Positions 45,412 to 52,757 of a stretch of DNA of 52,757 nt are shown here, one piece after another. Positions within the stretch are counted from its first letter, which is position 1. Every line of letters begins with the position of its first letter. The stretch lies in the NCBI GenBank assembly GCA_029569475.1, contig JAKQSZ010000014.1, forward strand, positions 1-52,757, in the 5' to 3' direction. The notes under the pieces were generated by a model. The model was not told the DNA's origin, did not search any database, and worked only from the letters and a program-made list of their open reading frames with translations. The position numbers and the translations under genes were made by a program. Source of the stretch: Candidatus Eiseniibacteriota bacterium. Lineage in GTDB: Bacteria > Eisenbacteria > RBG-16-71-46 > CAIMUX01.

Positions 45412-47499
45412 GTGAGAGCGGCGAACGAAGACACGATGAGGATCAAAGCCCTTCAACCCGAGAGCGACCGCCCGCGCGATCTCCTGGCCGCGGTGGCGCG
45501 CGCCCGCGGATGCGAGACCGAAGTGGAGATCGAGGAGTTCCTCCAGGAGCGCCCTCCGATCCACAACTCGATCCACCGCCTGCCCGACTTCGCCCCGGCG
45601 CTGGAACGCCTGCGCCGGGCGCTGGCGCAGGAGGAGTCGATCCTTCTCTTCGCGGACTATGACTGCGACGGCATCACCTCGCTGGTGCAGCTTTGGGACT
45701 TCCTCGAGGCCGCGGGGCACCGCCACCTCCGTTGGTTCGTGCCCGATCGCATGATGCACGACTACGGGTTGACCGAGGCGGCCGTGCGCGACTGCCTGGC
45801 CGGCCAGCGTCCGGATCTGCTCATCACCCTGGACTGCGGTTCCGCCAGCCACGCGGTGGTGGCCTCACTCCGCGGGCTCGGCACCGACTGCATCGTCCTC
45901 GACCACCACGCGGTCGAGCCAGGCGGCCAGGCCCATCCGGCCTGGCATCTCAATCCCAAGGCGTGGGACCGCGGTGAAGCCGGCATCACGGCGATGACCC
46001 GCCTGAGCGCGGCGGGGCTGTCGTATCTGTTCTGCGAGCGCGCCAGCCAGGACCTGGGGGTGAGAGGCTGGTCAACCGCGCGAGCGCTCCTTTTGGCCGG
46101 TCTCGGGACGGTCGCCGATGTCATGCCGCTGCTGGGCATCAACCGGGCCTTGGTCAAGAGCGCGCTGCAGCGGGCCAATGACGGCCAGACCTTGCGCGAG
46201 CTGCCCGGGCTGGGCGCCCTGCACGACCTGGTCGGCGCCGGTCCGGTGGATGCGCGCACGTTCGGTTTTCTCTGGGGTCCCCGCCTGAATGCTGGAGGGC
46301 GCCTCGAGGATGCGGATCACCCGGTGCGTCTGTTGCGGGCCCGCGACCTGGAGACCGCCCGTTCGCTGGCGCAGCATTGCCAGGAAACAAACCAGCGCCG
46401 GCGCGACTTGCAGAAGTCGGCGGAGGAGCAAGCCTACACCATGGCCGCGGATCTCCTGGGCCGCGATCCCGGGCGAAAGGTGCTGCTCCTCTGTGACCAG
46501 CAGTGGCATCCCGGCATCGTCGGCATCGTGGCCAGCCGCGTGCGGGAGCGCTTCTGCCGCCCGGCGATCGTTTGCGGATGGCATGCAGACGGTTACTGGA
46601 AGGGCTCCGGCCGGAGCCCCGAGAGCTTCGACCTCGGCGCGGCCGTCATGGCGGCGCGCCTGGAAGGCTTGTTGCTGGCCGGGGGAGGCCACCGGGTCGC
46701 CGCCGGCGTCAAGGTCTCGCCGGATCACCTGGAGGAGTTCCGCGGCTTTCTCGAGCGGAACTGCCTCGCGACGCTCGAGGATTTCCGGCCCACCCATGAA
46801 GTTCTCACGGCGGCCGATGTGCTGGAGCAGGGCGACCAGCGCGACCTGGCGCGGGCCTGGCGAGAACTGCTGCGACCGCTCGAACCCTTCGGCGCCGGCC
46901 ATCCCATGCCCAACCTCATTCTCCGCCGCGCGCAGCTCCGTTGGGGGCCGCGCCCGCGGACGCGGAAGGATGGCACCGGCCGCTGGGCCGTCTCCGGTGG
47001 TTTCGGTTGGAGGGGGCGCGGCTACCTCTTCGCCGACTGGACCGAACTGGAACGGGCTGACGATCTCTGGCGCACCGAGGGGCTGTACGATCTCGTGCTT
47101 TGCCCGACGGAGACGTGCGGCACCGATTCGCGTACCGGCTCGCCGGCGACCTGGTACGGCTGGAAGGTGGTGGATTGCGCGCCGGCGCAGGGGCGGCCGG
47201 GGGGTCAGAGCCAGCCTCGGACGCAGCCCTCCAGGCGGAGCGGCGCGCCGGCGCCAGGCTACTCTCCTCCGCTGTCCTCGCGGCTGGAACCGGCGGCTTC
47301 CCCTCCGCAACCGGAGGCCGACCAGGAGGAGCCTCCACCGCCTCCGTCCCCCTGGCCTGACCCGCCTCCCCCATCGTTGTCTTCCCCGCCGGGTCCGGTG
47401 TCCCGTCCGGCCGCCCCGCGATCCGGCTTGGGAACGGCGCGGCCGTCATCGCCGCCCGGCCCGGGGGCGTCTCCGACCCAGACGTCACTGCCGTTCTAG
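45412..47499 (+). CDS. recJ: Single-stranded-DNA-specific exonuclease RecJ
   Basis: RecJ degrades single-stranded DNA 5' to 3' in recombination and mismatch repair. DHH-family motifs are present: ADYDCDGITS (81-90), TLDCGSASHAV and VLDHHAVE (163-169), RLNAGGRLEDADHP, then the DHHA1 part with HPGIVGIVASRVRERF and GGGHRVAAGV. The catalytic core and OB-like part end near residue 590. Then comes a Pro/Ser-rich tail of about 100 residues ending QTSLPF. The start is a GTG with GGAGG 11 bases upstream; an ATG eight codons later is possible. At 695 residues it is longer than the usual ~570. Confidence 0.93.
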   Translation: MRAANEDTMRIKALQPESDRPRDLLAAVARARGCETEVEIEEFLQERPPIHNSIHRLPDFAPALERLRRALAQEESILLFADYDCDGITSLVQLWDFLEAAGHRHLRWFVPDRMMHDYGLTEAAVRDCLAGQRPDLLITLDCGSASHAVVASLRGLGTDCIVLDHHAVEPGGQAHPAWHLNPKAWDRGEAGITAMTRLSAAGLSYLFCERASQDLGVRGWSTARALLLAGLGTVADVMPLLGINRALVKSALQRANDGQTLRELPGLGALHDLVGAGPVDARTFGFLWGPRLNAGGRLEDADHPVRLLRARDLETARSLAQHCQETNQRRRDLQKSAEEQAYTMAADLLGRDPGRKVLLLCDQQWHPGIVGIVASRVRERFCRPAIVCGWHADGYWKGSGRSPESFDLGAAVMAARLEGLLLAGGGHRVAAGVKVSPDHLEEFRGFLERNCLATLEDFRPTHEVLTAADVLEQGDQRDLARAWRELLRPLEPFGAGHPMPNLILRRAQLRWGPRPRTRKDGTGRWAVSGGFGWRGRGYLFADWTELERADDLWRTEGLYDLVLCPTETCGTDSRTGSPATWYGWKVVDCAPAQGRPGGQSQPRTQPSRRSGAPAPGYSPPLSSRLEPAASPPQPEADQEEPPPPPSPWPDPPPPSLSSPPGPVSRPAAPRSGLGTARPSSPPGPGASPTQTSLPF

Positions 47500-47500
47500 C

Positions 47501-47600
47501 CGTGTATTACGGGGTGTTTCGCCAGGGGTTTGTTCCAGAGAGGTATTGCGAACGTGTTCCAGCGGTGTATTCCATTCCTCTTCGGCCATGTATTGCACAT
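47501..47600. repeat. Degenerate ~24-bp direct repeats after recJ
   Basis: The sequence GTATT recurs at 47504, 47543, 47567 and 47590, and GTTCCAG at 47532 and 47556, with a spacing of 24 for the closest copies. The stretch is less GC-rich than its surroundings. It lies between the recJ stop and the next gene, where a promoter or operator is expected. Confidence 0.5.
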
Positions 47601-47658
47601 CGGTTCGGGCCGTTTTTACGGACCACAAAGAAGGGTTCTGGACGGAAGGAGAGCCAGC

Positions 47659-48291
47659 ATGGTTCGAGCCATTCTCTCGCGCCGCCTGTCGCGCCCGCCG
47701 GCGGTCCTCGGGGCGCTCGTGGTTTTCACGGCCCTCATCAGCGGTGTATTCCCGGCCGCGGCGGGCCGGGCGCTGGCCCAAAGCGGCCCCGACTCCCCGG
47801 CCCTCATCGCGGCCCAACAGGAAGCGATGAAACGGCTGGCGTTCATGGACGGGGTATGGCGTGGGCCGGCCTGGACGATCATCCACACGGGTGACCGCCA
47901 TGAGGTCATCCAGACCGAACGCATCGGTCCCTTCCTGGGGGGCGCGGTCAAGGTTATCGAGGGGCGTGGTTACGACGCGCAAGGCGAGGTCAGCTTCAAC
48001 GCCCTGGGGATTGTGTCGTACAACCCGCAGGACAGGAGCTATACGATGCGCTCCTACGCTCTCGGGCACAGCGGCGACTTCCCCGTCAACCTCACGGGGG
48101 ACGGCTTCACGTGGGAGATACCAGCCGGCTCGATGACGATCCGTTACACAGCGGTGGTCAAGGACGGCAAGTGGAAGGAAGTGGGGCATCGCATCGTCCC
48201 TGGCCAGGAGCCGGTGCAATTCTTCGAGATGAACCTGGAACGGGTGGGCGACACCGACTGGCCGGGAGCGGGGGCGATTCCTCCGAGGTAA
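47659..48291 (+). CDS. Secreted protein of unknown function (DUF1579-like)
   Basis: This 210-residue protein has an N-terminal signal (PAVLGALVVFTALISGVFP) with likely cleavage near ALAQS. The mature part is a small beta-rich domain: FMDGVWRGPAWTIIHTGD, ERIGPFLGGAVKVIEGRGYD and FNALGIVSYNPQDRSYTMRSY. This resembles the DUF1579/lipocalin-like proteins that bind or sense small molecules, but no function is known. GGAAGGAG lies eight bases before the ATG. The following genes are on the same strand but spaced apart. Confidence 0.75.
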   Translation: MVRAILSRRLSRPPAVLGALVVFTALISGVFPAAAGRALAQSGPDSPALIAAQQEAMKRLAFMDGVWRGPAWTIIHTGDRHEVIQTERIGPFLGGAVKVIEGRGYDAQGEVSFNALGIVSYNPQDRSYTMRSYALGHSGDFPVNLTGDGFTWEIPAGSMTIRYTAVVKDGKWKEVGHRIVPGQEPVQFFEMNLERVGDTDWPGAGAIPPR

Positions 48292-48311
48292 CGCGGCCCG
48301 GAGAGGTGACC

Positions 48312-48331
48312 GGCCCCGCAAGGCCGGGGCC
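48312..48331 (+). terminator. GC-rich hairpin after the secreted protein gene
   Basis: GGCCCCG and CGGGGCC are separated by a six-base loop, 20 bases after the stop of the preceding gene. There is no T-run, so termination is possible but not certain. Confidence 0.4.
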
Positions 48332-48404
48332 TCGGTAGGCCAAGTGCGGGCGAGCGGCCACCTCGCAAGAGCCGCTTGGGGAGGAAGGGGCGACAGGAGG
48401 CCCG

Positions 48405-48839
48405 ATGTCCATCCATGTTGTCCGGTTGGGCGATCCGAGGGGCGCGCGCGAAGGCCTGCGCCTGGGCACGGTGCGGCGGCCGCCTCGCGGCGTGCCCAAG
48501 TCCGAGTTCGCCGCCCGCGATTTCTATGACATCTGGCTGCCGCAGCTCGCGCCCTCCGAGGAGCTCCTGAAAGAAGCGCGGCAGGCCTCGACGGATCAGG
48601 GCTGGAGCGCCTTCGTCCGCAAGTACCGGGCGGAGATGAGGCAACCGGACAACGAGCGGCTGCTGGGGCTCCTCGCGGCGCTCTCGAAGCAGACGGATTT
48701 CTCCCTCGGCTGCTACTGCGCGGATGAGGCCCGATGCCACCGGTCGATTCTGCGAGAATTGCTGGCGGAGAGGGGCGCTGACATGGCAGGCGGGCCGGCC
48801 GGCGGCGCCGGCCCGGGGGCGACCGGCGCGGTCGTCTGA
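48405..48839 (+). CDS. DUF488 family protein
   Basis: This is a 144-residue protein of the DUF488 family: VVRLGDPRGAREGLRLGTVR at the start, FYDIWLPQLAPSEELL in the middle and the Cys-rich signature LGCYCADEARCHRSILRELL near the end. The biochemical role is not established. AGGAGG lies four bases before the ATG. A short Gly/Ala tail follows the signature. Confidence 0.85.
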   Translation: MSIHVVRLGDPRGAREGLRLGTVRRPPRGVPKSEFAARDFYDIWLPQLAPSEELLKEARQASTDQGWSAFVRKYRAEMRQPDNERLLGLLAALSKQTDFSLGCYCADEARCHRSILRELLAERGADMAGGPAGGAGPGATGAVV

Positions 48840-48868
48840 CGACCAGGTTCGCGGCAGGGGGGTGCGGC

Positions 48869-50155
48869 ATGAGCGAGCTCTACATCTTCGACGATCTCTC
48901 TCCGGACGCCACGGGGCTGAACCCGCTGTCTCCCATGGCAGATCTGCGCCCGAGTTACGCGGTGCGCATCGGAGCTCTCTCCAACCTCGAGCGAATCGGC
49001 CTGCTGCGGGAAGCCGGGGCCCTCACGCCCATCTCCCGCGAGGAACTTCGAGGACTCGAGGTGGAGCCGTTCGAGCGCCGGCTGACCGTCCGGGCCGCCG
49101 ACTCGGATCGTGTCCTGGCGATCAACGGCCGCTGCGTGTTGCCGCCGCCCGAGATCGACCGGTTGGAGCCCGGGCAGGTTCTGCTGGAGAGGGGCTCCGG
49201 AAGCGTGGTCGCCCTCGCTGGTCTGGCCGGTTCGGGCGAGTCCGTTCGCGCCGCGATCGCCCGCATCGGGCACGGCTTGGACGACTGTCCCGCCGATCTC
49301 TCCGGATGGGAGACCGTCGAGCTGGCTCGTCCCGTCCTGCTCGGGCGGCCCTGGCACTTCCGGCGTTTCTTCCGCGAGGCGCTGGAGACGGACTTGCGTC
49401 TGCTCGCCGCCCGGACCGACCTGTTGGCCCTCGGTGCGGCGCCAGCCGGTTGCTGCATGTTCGGAACAGGGGCGCTGCACGTGCATCCCTCGGTTCAGAT
49501 CCTGCCGGGCGTGATCTTCGACCTCGGCAACGGCGACATTGTCATCGACGCGGGTGCGATCGTCCGCCCGGGGGCGATCCTGATCGGGCCACTCTACGTC
49601 GGGGAAAAAACGACGCTGGCCGATCGGTGTCTGATCAAGGGCCCGGCGGCTTTCGGATCGCTCTGCCGCATCGCCGGAGAAGTCGGCGGAACGATCGTGC
49701 AAGGGCGCAGCAACAAAGCGCACGATGGCCATCTGGGCGACTCCTGGTTGGGGGAGTGGGTCAACCTCGGCGCCGGCGCCGTCAACTCCAACCTCCTCAA
49801 CACCTACGGTCAGGTGCGAACGACCAACCGGCCGGGCATGCCGGCGGAGGATTCCGGCGAACAGTTCCTCGGTGCGATCCTGGGAGATCACGTGAAGCTG
49901 GCCATCGGCACGCGCGTCATGACCGGCGCGGTCGTGAACACAGGGACCATGTATGCCGCCACCGCGCCGCTCTCGGGCTGCCTGGCCCCCTTCCGCTGGA
50001 TCACCGACGCGGGGAGCCTTCCCTATCGCTACGACAAGTTCGAGGAGGTGGCCCGCACCGTTCTAGCCCGCCGGGGCGTGGAACTCGACGGGCCCTACCG
50101 CCGACGGCTGGAAGTGCTTCATCGACAAAGCGCAGCGATCGGTGGAGCCTCCTAG
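48869..50155 (+). CDS. GlmU-like protein with left-handed beta-helix (NTP_transf_4 family)
   Basis: This is a 428-residue protein. The N-terminal part resembles a nucleotidyltransferase-like domain in which PLSPMADLRPSYAVRIGAL replaces the usual GlmU pyrophosphorylase loop LxxGxGxRM. The C-terminal half is a left-handed beta-helix with hexapeptide repeats: LHVHPSVQILPGVIFDL, VIDAGAIVRPGAILIGPLYV and LGEWVNLGAGAVNSNLLN. This matches the family annotated as putative sugar-nucleotide transferases, whose substrate is unknown. A GGGG-rich ribosome site lies six bases before the ATG. Confidence 0.85.
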   Translation: MSELYIFDDLSPDATGLNPLSPMADLRPSYAVRIGALSNLERIGLLREAGALTPISREELRGLEVEPFERRLTVRAADSDRVLAINGRCVLPPPEIDRLEPGQVLLERGSGSVVALAGLAGSGESVRAAIARIGHGLDDCPADLSGWETVELARPVLLGRPWHFRRFFREALETDLRLLAARTDLLALGAAPAGCCMFGTGALHVHPSVQILPGVIFDLGNGDIVIDAGAIVRPGAILIGPLYVGEKTTLADRCLIKGPAAFGSLCRIAGEVGGTIVQGRSNKAHDGHLGDSWLGEWVNLGAGAVNSNLLNTYGQVRTTNRPGMPAEDSGEQFLGAILGDHVKLAIGTRVMTGAVVNTGTMYAATAPLSGCLAPFRWITDAGSLPYRYDKFEEVARTVLARRGVELDGPYRRRLEVLHRQSAAIGGAS

Positions 50156-50187
50156 TCTGGTTTCATGGCTTGTGCCAGGGGCCCGTA

Positions 50188-52041
50188 CTAGCGGATCAAC
50201 ACGACTCGGGCGAGCGCCGCTCGGCTGCCTTCAGAACGGCACAGATAGACGCCCGAGGGGAGCAACCCGCCTCGTTCGTCCCGGCCGTCCCAGATCACAG
50301 TTGTTCCGGCGTGGTCGAGCGCGAGCGAACGCACGCGGCTGCCCGCGAGATCATAGATCCCGATCGAGAGGGAGCCTTCGGCGGCGTTGCCGGATTCCAG
50401 TCCGTGCGTGGTGCGCAGGCGCGCGTCCCCTGACGCGTGAATGACCGCGATTTCGGTCTGATCGGAGAAGAGGCTGGGGCGGCACGTCAGAGCCAGGCCA
50501 GCGCCAGGGGGCGTCGCCGGTGCGGACTCCATCCCGGTCGGGGACGAGCCAAGCGTGCCGTCAGCGTTGACGTTCTGGGCATAAACGTCCTGCGTGTCGT
50601 TGCGGTCGTCTTCCCAGACGATCACGGCGGTGCCGGCGGGGGAGATCACAAGCGGCAGCCGGCTCTTGCTGCTGAGGACGCTGGAGACCTCCAGCGGCAT
50701 GCTCGGCCAGAGGCTGGTTCCGCTGCCGTCGACCCGCATGCCCACAAGCCTGTCACGCATGGACTGCCCGGTCGGCTCATCGCCCCAGATCACGATCGCG
50801 CCGGTGTCCCACGCGACGGCTTGGGGAAGGAACTCGTAGGTATCGTCGACGGGCAGGTAGGCGATACCCGTGTCGGTCCATTGGCGGATCCCCCCGCTGA
50901 ACTTCTGGCCGTAGATGCCCCACTGGCTCTGGTTCTGGTTCCGTTCGTTCCAGAAGACGAAGATCTCGCCAGTCGAAGGTAGATACGCCATCGTCGGGTC
51001 GAGGTGATGGCGGGTGGTGTTGGTCGACACGAATGCGCCGTTGTGCGGGAACATCTCCGTTCCCGCCGGGGTGAGCCGTTGGACGGCAGCGTTGTACATG
51101 TTCCCCAGGCTGCGGTGCCAGACGAAAAGCGCCCCGCCGGCCTGATCGGATCGGACGCGCGGGAAGTAGCCGAGCGGGACGGGCGCTTCGTCGAGCACGC
51201 TGACGAATGCGGGCCACACCGCCGCGCCGGCGCTGTCGAAGCGCTGGGCCCGGATGTGGCGCGGGCTGTTGAAGCTGCTGATGTCCCGGACCCAGGAGAC
51301 GATGACGTCGCCGGCCAGCGAGGGCGCGACGTCGGCAAAGGCCGGAAGGCGGCCGGACTCCGAAGCGATGGGGATCCCGCCGAAAGCGAAGCGGGCCTCC
51401 CCGGCGGGGGAGAGCCGTTGCATGCGGATCGACCCGTTGCCGGCATCGGGCATTTGCGGCCACACGAAGACGAAATCGCCGTCGCCCGCCTCCGTAAGCT
51501 GCGGGCCTGGCTCGTAGTCGTTGTTGGCGGAGAGCGTGACGCCGTCCTCTCCCCACAGCAAGGCGCCCTCGGGGCTGATCTTGTAGGCATGGACGTCGAG
51601 ATCGTCGCCGCCCCGCGTATCGGTGAAGACCATGGCGCAGTTGCCCTGGGAGTCGGCGATCAGATCCCACTCGACCAACGACGAGCTCTGCGGGTGGTCG
51701 CTGACGAGGATGCCGTTGTGAGGCCAGGCTTCCGCCCCTGCCGCGGTCAGCCGCTGCAAGCGCACCTGGTAGGCGCCGGTGCGTGTATCAAACCAACCGA
51801 TGTAGAATCCCCCGTCGGGCGTGACAGCGATTTTCGGCAACACCTGCTCGCCGGCGCCGTCGGCCACGGCCAGGTTCTCATTGGGATCGCTCGGCCAGTC
51901 GGCTCGGCAGACGCCCGCGGACAGCAGCGCGGCGGCGAGGGTCAGGGACAGAGCGATGGTGAGGGCAAGCGATGAGACGATAGCGGGGGTGGTCCGGAGG
52001 CCAGCGGGGCGGGCGCGAACCGGAATCCCTGACGTTGACAT
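50188..52041 (-). CDS. Secreted repeat protein with FlgD-Ig-like C-terminus
   Basis: This 617-residue protein begins with a signal peptide (SSLALTIALSLTLAAALL). The body is a repeat array with motifs such as LQRLTAAGAEAWPHNGILV, MQRLSPAGEARFAFGGIPI and VQRLTPAGTEMFPHNGAFV, probably a beta-propeller. The last ~80 residues are a FlgD-Ig-like domain (LSIGIYDLAGSRVRSLAL, then GLLPSGVYLCR), as in the amidotransferase-like protein at 5226. It is probably exported to the surface. GAGAGG lies upstream of the ATG. No enzymatic motif is seen. Confidence 0.85.
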   Translation of the reverse strand: MSTSGIPVRARPAGLRTTPAIVSSLALTIALSLTLAAALLSAGVCRADWPSDPNENLAVADGAGEQVLPKIAVTPDGGFYIGWFDTRTGAYQVRLQRLTAAGAEAWPHNGILVSDHPQSSSLVEWDLIADSQGNCAMVFTDTRGGDDLDVHAYKISPEGALLWGEDGVTLSANNDYEPGPQLTEAGDGDFVFVWPQMPDAGNGSIRMQRLSPAGEARFAFGGIPIASESGRLPAFADVAPSLAGDVIVSWVRDISSFNSPRHIRAQRFDSAGAAVWPAFVSVLDEAPVPLGYFPRVRSDQAGGALFVWHRSLGNMYNAAVQRLTPAGTEMFPHNGAFVSTNTTRHHLDPTMAYLPSTGEIFVFWNERNQNQSQWGIYGQKFSGGIRQWTDTGIAYLPVDDTYEFLPQAVAWDTGAIVIWGDEPTGQSMRDRLVGMRVDGSGTSLWPSMPLEVSSVLSSKSRLPLVISPAGTAVIVWEDDRNDTQDVYAQNVNADGTLGSSPTGMESAPATPPGAGLALTCRPSLFSDQTEIAVIHASGDARLRTTHGLESGNAAEGSLSIGIYDLAGSRVRSLALDHAGTTVIWDGRDERGGLLPSGVYLCRSEGSRAALARVVLIR

Positions 52042-52092
52042 GAGCGGCCTCTCTTTCTGTGGTACCCATTCCTTCCCGGAACAGCCGCTACG

Positions 52093-52101
52093 AGTATAGC
52101 A
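52093..52101 (-). promoter_or_regulatory. Extended -10 promoter element for the secreted repeat protein
   Basis: On the minus strand TGC is followed directly by TATACT, an extended -10 element about 51 bases before the start codon. I see no good -35, which an extended -10 can do without. Confidence 0.45.
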
Positions 52102-52294
52102 CCTGGGTTGTGGAAGGATTTGTGTTGGGCGTGTCGCGACGAGCGTTCGACGGTGGTCCCGCCGGACGCTCCCACGCCTGGGGACGTAAGGTTTGGCTCC
52201 AATCGAATGACGGTTGAGGCTCTCGTGGGGAGTGCAGACCCGAAGAGGGAATATGAGAAGGACTGCGGGAAGCCAAGTGAGTGGCCGGGCAGAG

Positions 52295-52326
52295 CGGTAC
52301 CCGGGTCGATCGGTAACCGGGCTGAT
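52295..52326. repeat. 16-bp near-tandem repeat beside the transposase-like gene
   Basis: Two adjacent 16-base copies (CGGTACCCGGGTCGAT and CGGTAACCGGGCTGAT), followed by a third CGGT, lie 22 bases from the stop of the transposase-like gene. Confidence 0.7.
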
Positions 52327-52348
52327 CGGTCGCAGCGAGTCCTAGCGG

Positions 52349-52757
52349 TTAGAACGCGAACTTCAGCAGGTTCTCTGTCTGCCTCTCCCCCAGCGCGGCC
52401 GTCTTGACCCGCCGCCAGTAGTAGCTCCACCAGGAGCCGGGCAACTCGGCCCGCCGCGGGAACCGCCGCCTCGCGAAGACCTCGCTCCAACGCCACCGCC
52501 GCTGAACCACCCCGGCGGCCATGGCCGCCGTCTCTCCCGGCTGGTTCTCCCGCCGCCACTTGATCAGGTTGCGCCAGACCACGAAGATCGCCATCCGCTC
52601 CAGCCCACCCTGACGGCGCTTGTCGAAGGCGATCGTCTCCCGCCGATGATCCGCCTCGCTGTGACGCAGGAGCAGGTCGGCCAGGTTGACCGGGAACAAG
52701 GCGTTGCCGCGCGTCCGCGGGTCCTTCGAGGAAGTGCGGGCATGGGTGATCTCGGGT
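52349..52757 (-). CDS. C-terminal part of a transposase-like protein, cut by the window edge
   Basis: The reading frame is open to the right edge, so only the last 135 residues are seen. THARTSSKDPRTRGNALFPV is followed by a basic, aromatic-rich region (RRQGGLERMAIFVVWRNL) and a tail with LPGSWWSYYWRRV. This resembles the tail of certain transposase-like proteins, but the catalytic residues would be outside the window. I cannot assign an IS family. Confidence 0.5.
   Translation of the reverse strand, partial: PEITHARTSSKDPRTRGNALFPVNLADLLLRHSEADHRRETIAFDKRRQGGLERMAIFVVWRNLIKWRRENQPGETAAMAAGVVQRRWRWSEVFARRRFPRRAELPGSWWSYYWRRVKTAALGERQTENLLKFAF

Larger units (their letters stand above)
52042..52348. 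other. Intergenic region upstream of the secreted repeat protein
   Basis: This 307-base region holds a likely minus-strand -10 (next entry) and, near its right end, a 16-base near-perfect tandem repeat (52295-52326). I see no gene in it. Confidence 0.5.

Overview
The window is GC-rich bacterial chromosome, densely coded, with many GTG/TTG starts and 4-base stop/start overlaps. I find 42 protein-coding genes (one a low-confidence 57-codon ORF, one cut by the right edge). I see no rRNA, tRNA, CRISPR array or prophage. The likely source is an uncultured Gram-negative lineage of the Eisenbacteria/Latescibacteria kind. This is inferred from C-terminal FlgD-Ig-like tails on exported proteins, an EF-G of the spirochaete/planctomycete/delta-proteobacterial (spdEFG1/mtEFG1) type, the futalosine menaquinone route, AsmA and GT9 envelope genes, and lipoproteins. 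I cannot place it more precisely without a search.

Layout. 0.1-4.5 kb (minus): operon rnhB, exported 5'-nucleotidase-like hydrolase, pntAB, pntB. 4.6-6.7 kb (plus): tmk, coupled to an exported class II glutamine-amidotransferase-like protein. 6.8-9.6 kb (minus): fusA followed by a RecA/DnaB-like ATPase with an altered P-loop. 10.1-15.5 kb (plus): exported dienelactone hydrolase, GT-C-like membrane glycosyltransferase, cytidylate-kinase-like protein, MFS transporter, mqnD. 15.5-19.8 kb (minus): GT9 heptosyltransferase-like gene, then mqnC and a sulfur/selenium trio (YedF-like DsrE protein, DUF3343 carrier, class V cysteine desulfurase). 20.1-24.0 kb (plus): sulfate ABC importer sbp-cysT-cysW-cysA, divergent from that block. 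24.3-31.1 kb (plus): surface cluster of a beta-helix lipoprotein, a likely outer-membrane protein and two paralogous lipoproteins. 31.2-36.7 kb (minus): ergothioneine block of ABC ATPase, fused binding-protein/permease, a possible small ORF, egtB, egtD. 37.0-41.6 kb (plus): AsmA-like protein coupled to an ABC exporter. 41.6-45.0 kb (minus): BtaB-like methyltransferase, mqnA, mqnE. 45.4-50.2 kb (plus): recJ, a secreted protein, a DUF488 protein, a GlmU-like protein. 50.2-52.8 kb (minus): secreted FlgD-tailed protein and a transposase-like tail cut by the edge.

How the genes fit together. Four futalosine-pathway genes (mqnA, mqnE, mqnC, mqnD) lie in three places, so menaquinone is probably made here. 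Sulfate import faces a sulfur/selenium carrier set across one promoter region. The egt block joins ergothioneine synthesis to a betaine-family ABC importer shaped like the known ergothioneine importers.

The most unusual observations are: (1) an exported class II amidotransferase-like protein whose catalytic-type Cys lies behind a signal peptide; (2) the egtBD-ABC transporter operon; (3) a RecJ with a long Pro-rich tail ending in a possible sliding-clamp motif; (4) short in-frame tandem repeats inserted at the ends or in loops of otherwise conserved enzymes across the window.
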